Part shown: positions 8,525 to 22,141 of the stretch, in pieces
Numbering within the stretch: position 1 is the stretch's first letter
How the letters are laid out: every line of letters starts with the position of its first letter
Notes under the pieces: model-generated
Databases searched by the model: none
What the model was told of the DNA's origin: nothing
Seen by the model: only the letters and a program-made list of their open reading frames with translations
Position numbers and translations under genes: made by a program
Assembly (NCBI GenBank): GCA_963833745.1
Contig: CAWHZD010000007.1
Location: forward strand, 682,001-746,000
DNA: 64,000 nt
Source of the DNA: AP-15 sp963833745
GTDB lineage: Bacteria > Pseudomonadota > Alphaproteobacteria > ATCC43930 > CGMCC-115725
Reading direction: 5' to 3'

Positions 8525-9681
8525 CTAGCGATACCCGCTGTCGCCGTGTTCCGGGAATGGCGGAATTTCGGCCTTTACCGCGGCGATCGTGTAGTGCTTG
8601 ACCTCGAGTGTCCACGGCGAATCGATTGCCGGTTCCGGCACCCCGGCATAGGGCAGGTACAATGACAGGTTCGAAACGTACAGGGTTTTCCCGTCGGGGC
8701 TGAAAGCCGGGCTCGCCGGGAACAGCAGCCCTTGCACCGTGCCGTTCCGGCTGAGGCCTTCGAAATCGCCGCGTTTGGCGACGACTTTCGGCAAGGTCGC
8801 GCCCAAGGCGTCGACTGCATTCGGGTCGATCACGTCGATCTCGTCTTCTTGATTGGCGACGACCCAAAGGTTGTCGTGCCGGTCGACGGCGATGCCGTCG
8901 GGGGCATTGACCCCGGTGGTCAACACCGCGGCCTGGCCGCCGACCGAGACCGACCCGTCGCGGTTCAGCGCAACCGGTATTTCGACGATCGAATGATAGG
9001 CGGTGTTGGCCACGTACATCTCGGTGTATTCGTTGTTGAACTCGACGCCGTTGGCGCCAAACGGCGGCACCAGGATGAGCCCCGAGGCGGCCTGCGGCGA
9101 CAGGGTCTGCGAGTTCGACAAATTTGCTGGGTGCCCCGCCAGCGGGTCCGGTCTTCCAAATGACACCCTGGAACGAGTTCGGACACGTAGACGTTGCCGG
9201 CCTTGTCGAAGGTCAGCCCGTTCAGACCGGACGCGGAGCCAAGCCCGGTATCCATGAACACATTTGTTTTGCCGGTCTTGGGATCGGCCTGCTAGACGAT
9301 CCCCTGGGCAAGATCGCAAATCAGCAACGTCTGTGACGAGGCCTGAAAAACCAGCCCGAGAAGGGTGGTGCTCGGTTGCGGCGCCGGACTTGCCGCCGGG
9401 TTGGCGAGGGCGACGTTGTAAAGCAACGCACCGTCCGGCCGGAACGAAAACAAGTGCGGCGGCCCGGCGACCGGACCGTTGCTGTTGATGCCGAAAGTCG
9501 GGGTATAGACCGTGCCGTCCGGGCCGACGGTCAGGCCTTCGACGGCGACCGGCGTGTTGTCCGGAAGGTTCGGCAAGATTGCAAATGTACCGGTCTGCCC
9601 GCGATCCCAGGCGTTTGCCGGGCCCGCCGCAAGGAACAACAGCAACGGCACAAGAATGTGACCGCGCAGCAATGTCCACAT
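8525..9681 (-). pseudogene. NHL/SMP-30-like secreted beta-propeller, broken (stop plus frameshifts)
   Basis: A strong Shine-Dalgarno (GGGGAGGAG) precedes ATG 9681 and a Sec signal peptide (MWTLLRGHILVPLLLFLAAG, cut after ANA). Propeller sequence follows (VEGLTVGPDGTVYTPTFG). At 9292-9294 an in-frame TAG interrupts GIV-stop-QADPKTG, where relatives would carry a Trp-like residue. The same frame then resumes (SGLNGLTFDKAGNVYVSELVPG). Near 9150 the homology shifts to a third frame (GVIWKTGPAGGAPSKFVEL), and near 9100 shifts again to GLILVPPFGANGVEFNN, running to the stop at 8525. One nonsense change plus two indels make a functional product unlikely. The intact protein would have been a roughly 385-residue periplasmic NHL-repeat protein of unknown substrate. 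Confidence 0.85.
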
Positions 9682-10253
9682 GATCTCCTCCCCGTCAATT
9701 ATCGTTAACCAAGCCTTAGGCGATGAATTAATTCTCAGCCCTGTTGAGAGCAATGCTTGGCGACAGGCGACCTGTCAAGCTGGCGCCGCGGCGATCTTGT
9801 CGATCAGCGCTGCCGAGGATCGTCGAACGCTCGAGCAAGACGCTCGGTGCGCCGGGCGGCCGGATTTGATGGCTGGCTCCTCCCCCGGGACAAAGAGAAC
9901 CCGCACCTTTGAGGGCACGTTTTTTAGGCAAGCCCGTCGTGCGCGGGTATCTCGGATGGTCAACCGCCAATGCAGATCGGACTTGACGCGAGATGCGGTC
10001 GATCCTGCGTAAGGGTGGGGAACGCCTGGCAATGCCGATCCGGTGTTTGACGAACTTGGCGCAAGTGGATGCGCCGGCTGCCGCGACGGCAATCCCGCAG
10101 GCTTTCTTGTATTTTTTTGAAGAACAGATGGCGCGGCAATCGGACGCTTGCGAGGAACCGGGGATGGGCGGGCTTACCGGCGCCTAGCATTTGCGATGCG
10201 TTGAATCGGGGCGCCGGCCCGGCGCAGCTTTCGGGGGCTTGCAGTAAAGAGGG
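9682..10253. other. Gene-free interval between divergent units
   Basis: This interval separates the minus-strand propeller pseudogene from the plus-strand glycosyltransferase and should hold both promoters. The 60 bp next to the pseudogene are noticeably AT-richer and contain TTAACCAAGCCTTAG (9705-9719), close to the CtrA consensus TTAA-N7-TTAA. A short T-rich stretch lies near 10110-10125. Small open frames here lack ribosome sites and recognisable protein character, and I see no gene. Confidence 0.6.
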
Positions 10254-11849
10254 ATGCGGTTTTTCGCCGCCATAGCGCTGCGGGGCCGGCGCGGCATCAG
10301 CTGGTTGCGAGGCGACGGTCTGCCCGCTGCACTGCCCGCGACGATCGGGGCACTGGCGTTCCTGTTGCGCCTATACGGGCTTGGGGACAAGCCGTTTTGG
10401 CTCGACGAGGTCGCGAGCCTGCGCCGGGCGACGGCGACGATCCCCGACCTCGTGGCGGACTCGCTGCACAACAACCATTACCCGAGCTATTTCCTGCTGC
10501 TGTGGCTGGTCGCGAAAATCGGCACGTCGCAATGGCTGCTGCGGTTGCCCTCGGCGGTGTGCGGCGCCCTCGCCGCGGCGCTTACCTGCGCGATCGGCCG
10601 CCGGATTGCGGGTCGACGCGCCGGCGCCGTCGCCGGGCTGTTGATGGCGTTCTCGCCGTTCGAGGTTCAGTTTGGGCAGGAAGCGCGCTCGTACACTCTG
10701 GTCGCCTGTGTGATTTTGACCGCGCTGTGGGGGCTGGTGCGGCTGGCCCAGGAGCCGGCTGCCGCGGCGCTCCCCTTTAAACACAATGGCGCCTTGCGGG
10801 GTGCGTGGGTCGCCTATGGTCTCGGCACGATGGCGGCGCTCGATGTGCTCAATGTCGCCATACCCTGGTTCGTCGCGGCCAATCTCGGCGCGATCGTCAT
10901 CGCCCGCGCCGCCGGCAACGGCAAACGCCAGTTTTGGCAAAACTGGGTCTTGATCCAGCTTGCCGTCCTTGGGGCATGGGCACCGTTGCTCGCCGCGGTC
11001 TATGTCGCGAGCAACGGTGCGGTCCTCGACGGCGTCGCCTGGGCGCCCGCCGAGACCGCCAAGTCGATCTGGTCGATCGTCGCCCCCGTCTATCTGTTGC
11101 GGCTATCGAACTTCATCACGCTCGACCTCGCACCTGTTGTGGTTCCCGGACTTTCGCTTGTCGTGGCGGTGCTGGCCGCGCTTGGCGCCTGGCGCCTGTG
11201 CCGCGAGCCGACGGTATTGGCGGTGCTCGGCGGCGCCGCGCTGGTGTTGCCGTTCGGCCTGTGCCTCGTCTCGCTGTTTGTGCCGGTGCTGGTGCCGCGC
11301 TATTTCGCTTGGAGTGCCGCCCCATTTTTCATCTTCGCCGGAGCCGGTCTCGGTGTTTTTTCGGGGGCGCGGTTTGCCGCGCTGGCAACGGCGTTGGGCG
11401 TGGTCTGCTTGATCAATCTGATCCCTTACTACGGTTACGAGACCAAGCCGCGCTGGGATCTGGTGGCGACCAAGCTCGCCGCCATTGCCCATCCGGGAGA
11501 CGTGGTGCTGGTCAACAGCTACTATGGTTATTCGGTTCTGTCGGTTTTTGCCGCCCGGGCCGGCCTCGATCAGCGTCATGTGAAGCTGACCTGGTTGCTG
11601 CCGGAAGCCGTGGAACCCGCGAAAATCGCGACCGCAGGCGATGTGTGGGCGGTTTATGGACGCAGCGGACAAGCGGCAAAGCGCTCGCCGGAGGATTTCC
11701 GCCGTTCGCTTTCCATCGCGCTCGGCGGGCCGGTGGCGGCGAACGCGATCGGACGCTACATCGTGCTGTGGCGCTTCAGGAAGCCGAAGCCACCCGAACC
11801 CGACGCGCAGGCCGGAGGCTATTGCCGGCTCGAAGAGCAACACCAATAG
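10254..11849 (+). CDS. GT39/ArnT-like polytopic membrane glycosyltransferase
   Basis: A 531-residue protein with about eleven hydrophobic helices over residues 25-420 and a soluble C-terminal portion. The first periplasmic loop carries FWLDEVASLR (Asp51-Glu52), the acidic pair expected of GT-C enzymes of the PMT/ArnT family, and later FGQEARSYTL, another hallmark of the family (pfam13231-like). Such enzymes transfer a sugar from a polyprenyl-phosphate donor to lipid or protein on the periplasmic side. The donor and acceptor are not evident. AAGAGGG lies very close to the ATG at 10254, a tight ribosome-site spacing. The gene stands alone; the aldolase pseudogene follows after about 110 bp. Confidence 0.8.
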   Translation: MRFFAAIALRGRRGISWLRGDGLPAALPATIGALAFLLRLYGLGDKPFWLDEVASLRRATATIPDLVADSLHNNHYPSYFLLLWLVAKIGTSQWLLRLPSAVCGALAAALTCAIGRRIAGRRAGAVAGLLMAFSPFEVQFGQEARSYTLVACVILTALWGLVRLAQEPAAAALPFKHNGALRGAWVAYGLGTMAALDVLNVAIPWFVAANLGAIVIARAAGNGKRQFWQNWVLIQLAVLGAWAPLLAAVYVASNGAVLDGVAWAPAETAKSIWSIVAPVYLLRLSNFITLDLAPVVVPGLSLVVAVLAALGAWRLCREPTVLAVLGGAALVLPFGLCLVSLFVPVLVPRYFAWSAAPFFIFAGAGLGVFSGARFAALATALGVVCLINLIPYYGYETKPRWDLVATKLAAIAHPGDVVLVNSYYGYSVLSVFAARAGLDQRHVKLTWLLPEAVEPAKIATAGDVWAVYGRSGQAAKRSPEDFRRSLSIALGGPVAANAIGRYIVLWRFRKPKPPEPDAQAGGYCRLEEQHQ

Positions 11850-11961
11850 GATTCGTTGCCGGGCGGCGCAGACGCCGATAAGCCGGCCGGCTTGGCGCTG
11901 ACGCTTGACTTCCGGCGGGTTAGCTGGCGGGATCGCCGCCTTGATTTTGGAGGAGGGTCGG

Positions 11962-12766
11962 ATGGCGCGGGCAAACCGGGTGCGGGAATTGTGGCAGGCG
12001 GGTAAGCCCGTCATCAACAGCTGGCTCGGCATCCCCAGCAGCTTTTCGGCCGAGGTGATGGCCCATCACGGCTGGGATTCGCTCGTGGTCGACATGCAGC
12101 ACGGCATGATCGACTACCAGATGATGGTGACGATGCTGCAAGGCATCTCGACCACCCAAACGGTGCCGCTGGTGCGGGTGCCATGGAACGACCCGGCGCA
12201 CATTCAGAAGGCGCTGGACGCCGGGGCCTACGGCATCATCTGCCCGATGATCAACACCCGCGCCGAGGCCGAGAAGCTCGCCGAACTCGATGCGCTATGC
12301 GCCACTCGGCCATCGCAGCTCGGGGCCGATCCGCGCTTCGCTGTACGGCGGGGCCGACTACCATGCCAAGGCCAACGACATCGTCGTCGCCTTCGGCATG
12401 ATCGAAACCGCCGAGGCGATCGAGAACCTCGACCAGATCCTCTCGGTCAAAGGGCTCGACGCGGTCTATGTCGGCCCCAGCGACCTGTCGATTTCCTACG
12501 GCCACCCGCCGGGCGGCGACAAGCCTGACGAGTGGATGATGACGGCGCTGAAAAAAGTGCTCGACGGCTGCAAGCGGCACGGCGTCAAGCCCGGCATCCA
12601 TTGTGGTGCGCCGGCCTATGCCAAGAAGATGATCGAGATGGGCTTTATGTTCGTCACTGTCGGCGGCGACACCCGCTTTGTGACGATGGGCGGGCAAGCG
12701 GCAGTCCAGGAAATGCGCTCGGACGCGCCGGCGAAGCCTGCGGCTGGAAGCAGCAGCCCGTACTGA
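11962..12766 (+). pseudogene. HpcH/HpaI-family aldolase with an internal frameshift
   Basis: The ATG at 11962 follows AGGAGGG by about 7 bp. Frame 1 encodes the N-terminal half of a class II pyruvate aldolase: VVDMQHG, the catalytic-Arg block VPLVRVPWND, and CPMINTRAEAE. At about 12285-12292 the homology moves to the +1 frame (MRYAPLGHRSSGPIRASLYGG), continuing through the metal-ligand Glu in GMIETAEAI and the Asp in VYVGPSDLSISYG to TGA at 12766. Joined, the two halves give about 267 residues, the normal family length (4-hydroxy-2-oxoheptanedioate or 2-keto-3-deoxy-L-rhamnonate aldolase type). The junction is not a homopolymer, so this may be a real inactivating indel, though a sequencing error cannot be excluded. 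Confidence 0.82.
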
Positions 12767-12769
12767 CCG

Positions 12770-12858
12770 CGTCATTGCGAGCGCAGCGTAGCAATCTCGG
12801 CAAGGCAGTATCCCGGCCGAGATTGCTTCGGCGCCCCGAAGGGCGCCTCGCAATGACG
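12770..12858. repeat. Dispersed palindromic element, 89 bp
   Basis: Begins CGTCATTGCGAGCGCAGCG and ends with the near-complement GGCGCCTCGCAATGACG, with an inner pair GCAATCTCGG / CCGAGATTGC. The whole can fold into one long hairpin. The CGTCATTGCGAG motif is a widespread intergenic repeat in alphaproteobacteria. It sits 3 bp after the aldolase pseudogene and 16 bp before the convergent SMP-30 stop, where it could also act as a shared transcription end. A degenerate copy is present at 13923-14018. Confidence 0.8.
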
Positions 12859-12874
12859 GCGCCGACGCGGCGAG

Positions 12875-13897
12875 CTACCCGCCGACCGCGCCTTGCGTCT
12901 CGACAAAAACCGAATAGACCGACTGGCTCGCCGCCATGAACAGGCGGTTGCGCTTGCGTCCGCCGAAACAAAGATTGGCGCAGCGCTCGGGCAGCATGAT
13001 GCGGCCGATCATCTTGCCGTCGAGAGCGAAGACCGCGACCCCGTCTTGGGCTTCGCCGCCGGAAAACCCGCACCACAGGTTGCCGTGGATGTCGATGCGG
13101 ATACCGTCGGTTCCCCCCGGTTCGGCGTTGAAAAACTCGCGCCGGTTGGCCGTTTTGGTACCGTTTTCGACCACGTCGTAGAGCTGAACCGTCCGCGGCA
13201 ACGGGCCCGGCGTATCGACGACATAGAGCAGTTTTTCGTCGGGTGAGAAGGCAAGCCCGTTTGGCCGCTTCATATCGCCGACCGCGATCGTCATCGCCCG
13301 GGTCGCAGGATCGAGCCGGTAAACCCGGAACGGCAGCTCCCGCGGCGCAGTGTGGCCGAGATAATTTCCGCGAATGCCGGCGCCGTTGTCGCTGAACCAG
13401 ATCGCGCCGTCGGACTTGACCACGACGTCGTTGGGACCCGTTAGCCGCTTGCCCTCGAAACTGTCGGCTAGCACCGTGATCGCGCCGTCATATTCGGTGC
13501 GGATCAGGCGTTGCGTGTCCATCTCGCAGGTGACGAGCCGGCCCTGGCGGTCTCGCGTATTGCCGTTAGCGTAGTTCGACGGCTTGCGGAACACGCTGAT
13601 CGCGCCGGTTTCTTCCTCCCAGCGCATGATCCGATCGTTGGGGATGTCGCTCCATAAGAGATAGCGGCCATCGCCGAACCACACCGGCCCCTCATTGAAG
13701 CGGCACCCGGTGGCGATCCGCTCGACCGCGGCATTGCCGAGAATGAGGGACTGAAAGCGCGGGTCGAGCACCTTGAAACTGGGGTCGGGGTAGCGTACCG
13801 GGTTCGGTCCGTCCCATTGCGCCGCGTGCGCTCCAGAGCCGAGCTCCGCCGCGGCTGCCGCGCCGGCCAAGATGAACGAGCGTCTTGCAAGCGGCAT
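12875..13897 (-). CDS. SMP-30/gluconolactonase-family protein, exported
   Basis: A 340-residue protein with an N-terminal twin-arginine-like signal (MPLARRSFILAGAAAAAELG) and a six-bladed propeller of the SMP-30/gluconolactonase/LRE family. Metal-site residues expected of the family are visible: Glu in FNEGPVWF, Asn in TGPNDVVVK, and Asp in the LLYVVDTPGPL and GTDGIRIDIHGNLW blocks. GGGAG lies 7 bp before the ATG at 13897. Family members hydrolyse aldonolactones to aldonic acids in sugar oxidation pathways; the exact lactone is unknown. The gene is bracketed by two related palindromic repeats (12770-12858 and 13923-14018). The neighbouring aldolase remnant fits a sugar-acid catabolic context. 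Confidence 0.88.
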   Translation of the reverse strand: MPLARRSFILAGAAAAAELGSGAHAAQWDGPNPVRYPDPSFKVLDPRFQSLILGNAAVERIATGCRFNEGPVWFGDGRYLLWSDIPNDRIMRWEEETGAISVFRKPSNYANGNTRDRQGRLVTCEMDTQRLIRTEYDGAITVLADSFEGKRLTGPNDVVVKSDGAIWFSDNGAGIRGNYLGHTAPRELPFRVYRLDPATRAMTIAVGDMKRPNGLAFSPDEKLLYVVDTPGPLPRTVQLYDVVENGTKTANRREFFNAEPGGTDGIRIDIHGNLWCGFSGGEAQDGVAVFALDGKMIGRIMLPERCANLCFGGRKRNRLFMAASQSVYSVFVETQGAVGG

Positions 13898-13922
13898 CTT
13901 TTTCTCCCTTGACCTGCTGGGT

Positions 13923-14018
13923 CGTCATTGGAGCGCAGCGAGGCGGTCTCGCGCCGCTCGGACCCCACGCTATCCAGATCGCATCGCCGCGCCAAGGCGC
14001 TCCTCGCGATGGCAATGA
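13923..14018. repeat. Degenerate copy of the CGTCATTG palindromic repeat
   Basis: Starts CGTCATTGGAGCGCAGCGAGG and ends GCTCCTCGCGATGGCAATGAG, the same outer motifs as 12770-12858 with several substitutions and a different middle. Located 25 bp upstream of the SMP-30 start and about 106 bp downstream of the gltD stop. Its age appears greater than that of the other copy, judging by mismatches between the arms. Confidence 0.55.
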
Positions 14019-14124
14019 GGGTTTGAGCGGTTTTCGGTGAGGTCGCGTAGCCGGCCACCGCCGCAAACTCGTAGCCCGGCGGCGATCCAGGCGGTCTCCG
14101 CGTGAGCGCTTCAACCGCCTGGAA

Positions 14125-15576
14125 TTACCGCGGCAGGGTGGTCGTCCCCATCAGGTATTCGTCGATGGCGCGAGCGCATTGACGACCTTCGCGGATCGCC
14201 CAGACGACGAGGGACTGGCCGCGCCGCATGTCGCCGGCGGCAAACAATTTTGGCACCGATGTGCGGTAATCGACGGTATTGGCGGCGAGATTGCCGCGCG
14301 GATCCAATGCGGCGCCGGATTGCTCGATCATTCCGGGTTTGGCCGGTCCGAGAAAGCCCATCGCCAATAACACGAGGTCGGCCTTTAAGGTAAAATCGCT
14401 GCCGGGGATCTCGTGCATCGCAAAGCGGCCGTCGGGGTTTTTGACCCAGCCGACGCGCACACACTCGAGTGCGGTGAGATGCCCGTCTTCACCCAATGCC
14501 TGCTTGGTCAGCACCGCCCAGTCGCGCTCGCAACCCTCTTCTTGGGACGACGAGGTGCGCAACTTCAGCGGCCAGTCGGGCCAAGTCAATGCCTTGTCTT
14601 CGCGCTCGGGCGGCTGCGGCAAAATTTCCAGCTGGGTAATCGAGGCGGCGCGCTGACGCACCGCCGTACCGATGCAGTCGGAACCGGTGTCGCCGCCGCC
14701 GATGACGACGACGTGCTTGCCCTCGGCGCTGATACGGCCGTTGGGGGCGGCCCGCTCTTCGGTGTCGCCGGCATTGCGCTTGTTCTGCTGCGGCAAATAA
14801 TCCATTGCGAAATGAATGCCGTCGAGGCCGCGCCCCGGCACTTCGAGGTCGCGCGGCGCCTCGGCTCCGCCGGTCAGCGCTACGGCATCGAATCGCCCGA
14901 GCAGCGCCTCCATCGCAACATCGACGCCGATTTCGGTTTCAGTGCAAAAGGTCACGCCCTCTGCCGTCATCTGGTCAACGCGGCGGTCGATCAGCGACTT
15001 GTCCATCTTGAAATCAGGAATGCCGTAGCGCAGCAATCCCCCGACACGGTCGGCTTTTTCAAATAGAGTGACAGCATGCCCGGCGCGCGCCAATTGCTGG
15101 GCGCAGGCGAGACCGGCCGGGCCGGAGCCGACCACGGCGACATTCTTGGCGGTCAGCCGCGCCGGTTTGAGCGGCTCGATCCAGCCTTCTTGCCAACCAC
15201 GGTCGACGATCGCGCATTCGATCGTTTTGATCGTGACCGGGTTGTCCTCGATGTTGAGGGTGCACGCCGCTTCGCACGGCGCCGGGCAGACGCGGCCGGT
15301 GAACTCCGGAAAGTTATTTGTCGAGTGCAGCGTCTTCAGCGCCGCCTGCCACTGGTCGCGATAGACCAAATTGTTCCAGTCGGGGATAAGATTGTTAACC
15401 GGGCAGCCGTCATGGCAGAACGGGATGCCGCAATCCATGCAGCGCGCCGCCTGCTTGCGGGTCTCCGGTTCGGGCAATGGCTTGACGAACTCGTTCCAGC
15501 CGCGGCGACGGATGTCGGGCTTCTCGTAGGGCCGGTCGCGGCGCTCGATCTCGAGAAAGCCGGTTGGTCTAGCCAT
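14125..15576 (-). CDS. gltD: Glutamate synthase [NADPH] small subunit
   Basis: GltD (483 residues) oxidises NADPH through FAD and passes electrons by [4Fe-4S] clusters to GltB for glutamate synthesis from glutamine and 2-oxoglutarate. The N-terminal cysteine clusters are intact (C46, C49, C54, C58, then C97, C101, C105). The FAD dinucleotide motif GSGPAG is at 150-155 and the NADPH motif VIGGGDTGSD near 290. The C-terminal KLFAAGDMRRGQSLVVWAI is the conserved FAD-domain end. GAGG lies 8 bp before the ATG. The gene is separated from gltB by one inserted gene for a substrate-binding protein, an unusual interruption of the glt operon. Confidence 0.96.
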   Translation of the reverse strand: MARPTGFLEIERRDRPYEKPDIRRRGWNEFVKPLPEPETRKQAARCMDCGIPFCHDGCPVNNLIPDWNNLVYRDQWQAALKTLHSTNNFPEFTGRVCPAPCEAACTLNIEDNPVTIKTIECAIVDRGWQEGWIEPLKPARLTAKNVAVVGSGPAGLACAQQLARAGHAVTLFEKADRVGGLLRYGIPDFKMDKSLIDRRVDQMTAEGVTFCTETEIGVDVAMEALLGRFDAVALTGGAEAPRDLEVPGRGLDGIHFAMDYLPQQNKRNAGDTEERAAPNGRISAEGKHVVVIGGGDTGSDCIGTAVRQRAASITQLEILPQPPEREDKALTWPDWPLKLRTSSSQEEGCERDWAVLTKQALGEDGHLTALECVRVGWVKNPDGRFAMHEIPGSDFTLKADLVLLAMGFLGPAKPGMIEQSGAALDPRGNLAANTVDYRTSVPKLFAAGDMRRGQSLVVWAIREGRQCARAIDEYLMGTTTLPR

Positions 15577-15677
15577 CGATCGATCCTCGACATGCTCCCG
15601 GTCGCGCCGGTCAGCATTTCTGACTTATATCAATGTAGACCGACTTCGCGACCGGCATCAACGCCGCCGCCCCAGCC

Positions 15678-16633
15678 TCATTCGATGACTTCGTCGGCGC
15701 GGATCAGGAAGGACGGCGGCAGGGTCACGCCGAGCGCTTTCGCGGTCTTCAGGTTGACGACCAGCTGCAACCGCATCGGCTGCTCGACCGGCAGTTCGGC
15801 GGGCTTGGCGCCTTTGAGGATCCTGTCGATGAAGCTTGCCGCCAAGCGGGTTACCTCCGCCGGGTCGTTGGCGTAGCCCATTAGCCCGCCCGCGCCGGCA
15901 AACGGCCCGTTGGGGGACACCGCAGGGATTCGATAGCGCAAGGCGAGCTGGGCGATGTGCGCGAGTGGCAGGCTCGGCTGGACGATCACCGCCCCGACCT
16001 TGTTACTGACCATCGTCGGGAAAGCGGCGTCGAGGTCCGGGCCAACGGTGATTTCGACGGGCACGATATCGACGTTTTGGGCTTTGCCGACGCGTTCGAT
16101 CTGTTCGAGGAAGGGCTTGGAGAAGGGATCGGCCGAATTGCACAGCGCGGCTATCCGGCTCAGACCCGGCAACGCCTCCTTCAGCAATTCGACCTGCTTT
16201 GCCGCCAGCTCCGGAGTTTGTCCGGCCATCCCGGTGATGTTGCCGCCCGGATGGGCGAGGCTCCTGACGATCCCCATCCCGACCGGGTCGCCCGCGTCGA
16301 TCATGACGATCGGGATCTCGCTGGTGGCGCCCTTTGCAGCCAGCACCGTCGGGGTCATCCAGGCGCCGATGACATCGACCTTCTTGCCGACAATCTCGGC
16401 GGCGAGTTCCGGCAGGCGCTCCAAATTCCCTTCGGCAGACCAGACCTCGATGTGAATGTTTTGTCCGTCAACATAGCCGAGCGTTCGGAGCTCCTCGCGG
16501 AGCGCTTGCAGCATCCCAGTCGGTTCGGGCTTGCCGATGACGAGCACCCCGATCGTGGGCGCCTTCGGCTGCTGCGCCGCAACCGGCTCGACGAGGGTCG
16601 CACCGACAATGAGGGCGACAAGGTCCCGCCGCC

Positions 16634-16637
<4 letters not shown>
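15678..16637 (-). CDS. ABC-type substrate-binding protein (ABC_sub_bind family), inside the glt operon
   Basis: A 319-residue exported protein. The N-terminus MRRRDLVALIVGATLV...AAQQPK is the usual signal of the 'ABC transporter substrate-binding protein' family (pfam04392) abundant in Bradyrhizobium and Rhodospirillales. Two periplasmic-binding lobes follow, with the family blocks VDVIGAWMTPTVLAAK, IPIVMIDAGDPVGMG, SLAHPGGNITG and NLKTAKALGVTLPPSFLIRADEVIE. No transporter genes adjoin it. The start is GTG overlapping the gltB TGA (GTGA), so translation is coupled to gltB. It lies about 100 bp upstream of gltD. Whether it binds an amino acid or simply used this operon as a landing site is unknown. 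The second copy of the family is at 58046-59068. Confidence 0.9.
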
Positions 16638-21307
<4,670 letters not shown>

Positions 21308-22141
21308 GGATGCTCTTCACCTGACGTTGTTTCACAAATTGCCGTGGCGCCTCCGCGTGCGAACGCGCCGCATCGATAATAGACATGTCCGCGAACGCAA
21401 ATCGAGGCTTAATCGCGCGTTACCGTCGCCCCCGCGAAAGCGGGGGCCAGCTCCTGCCCCTGGCCTGAACCGGAGGCAACCGCAAGTCGCCCGCTCTGTT
21501 CCCGCTTTTGCGGGAACGACGGACAAAGGTTTGATCTCTTGGGATTCTTTTCCGGTCTGGATGTTAAAGGATAAAGAGGGGCGGCCTCCGTCCGATCAGT
21601 GGTATATGGGGCTCGACCGTTTTTCCAGACATTTGTGGATTTGCACTGTTGCGGTCGGGCAGCGGGGAATATTCGTAGTGCAGAAGTGATCAATTAAAAT
21701 ATAGGGTGATGTCTATTGTCGCCATGCAAGACAAATTGCATCTCGGTCGCCAGCGATTTGCGGTCGGGGATCGACGCGGTTCGGGCGAGCCCCGGTGCCG
21801 GATCTGACGACGACGCCGCGACCCGGCCGGGATCGAGCGCGGTATTGCGATGGCGGCGCGCCGACCTAACTCTATTCGGCACATTTCGGTTCGGCGTGCC
21901 GGTGGATACCGCGTTCACCGGTGTTCAGTATTCGCCGCATCGAGCGTCCGCATGTTATGGAAGCGCGCCCGGCGTTTGTCGCCTGCGGCGCCGCCTGACG
22001 CGGAGGGTATGACGAAGCCCTCGCTGGAACGGCGCGCAACCGGCACGCCATTTACCGCCTCGACGCTTGCGCTCGGGCAGCGCGAGTTTGCGGCGCCGGC
22101 AAAGGTTCACGTTCCGCGACGCACGGACGTTCTTCGGGTAG
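21308..22141. other. Gene-free interval with one dispersed repeat
   Basis: This 834-bp interval separates gltB from the HpnL-like gene. It holds the 98-bp repeat at 21424-21521 and an AT-richer stretch near 21540-21720. The open frames here show no family resemblance or good ribosome sites. Promoters for both divergent flanking genes are expected here, but I cannot place them. Confidence 0.6.
21424..21521. repeat. 98-bp dispersed repeat, copy A
   Basis: Outer segments are CGTCGCCCCCGCGAAAGCGG and CCCGCTTTTGCGGGAACGACG, each a hairpin, and the middle includes CTGGCCTGAAC. The copy at 57511-57608 has the same length and matches in both ends and the middle. The motif is a common alphaproteobacterial intergenic repeat. 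Confidence 0.85.

Noticed and set aside
9775..10092. Small minus-strand frames between the propeller pseudogene and the glycosyltransferase
   Set aside because: No ribosome site, no conserved pattern, and alternative frames of similar length overlap them.
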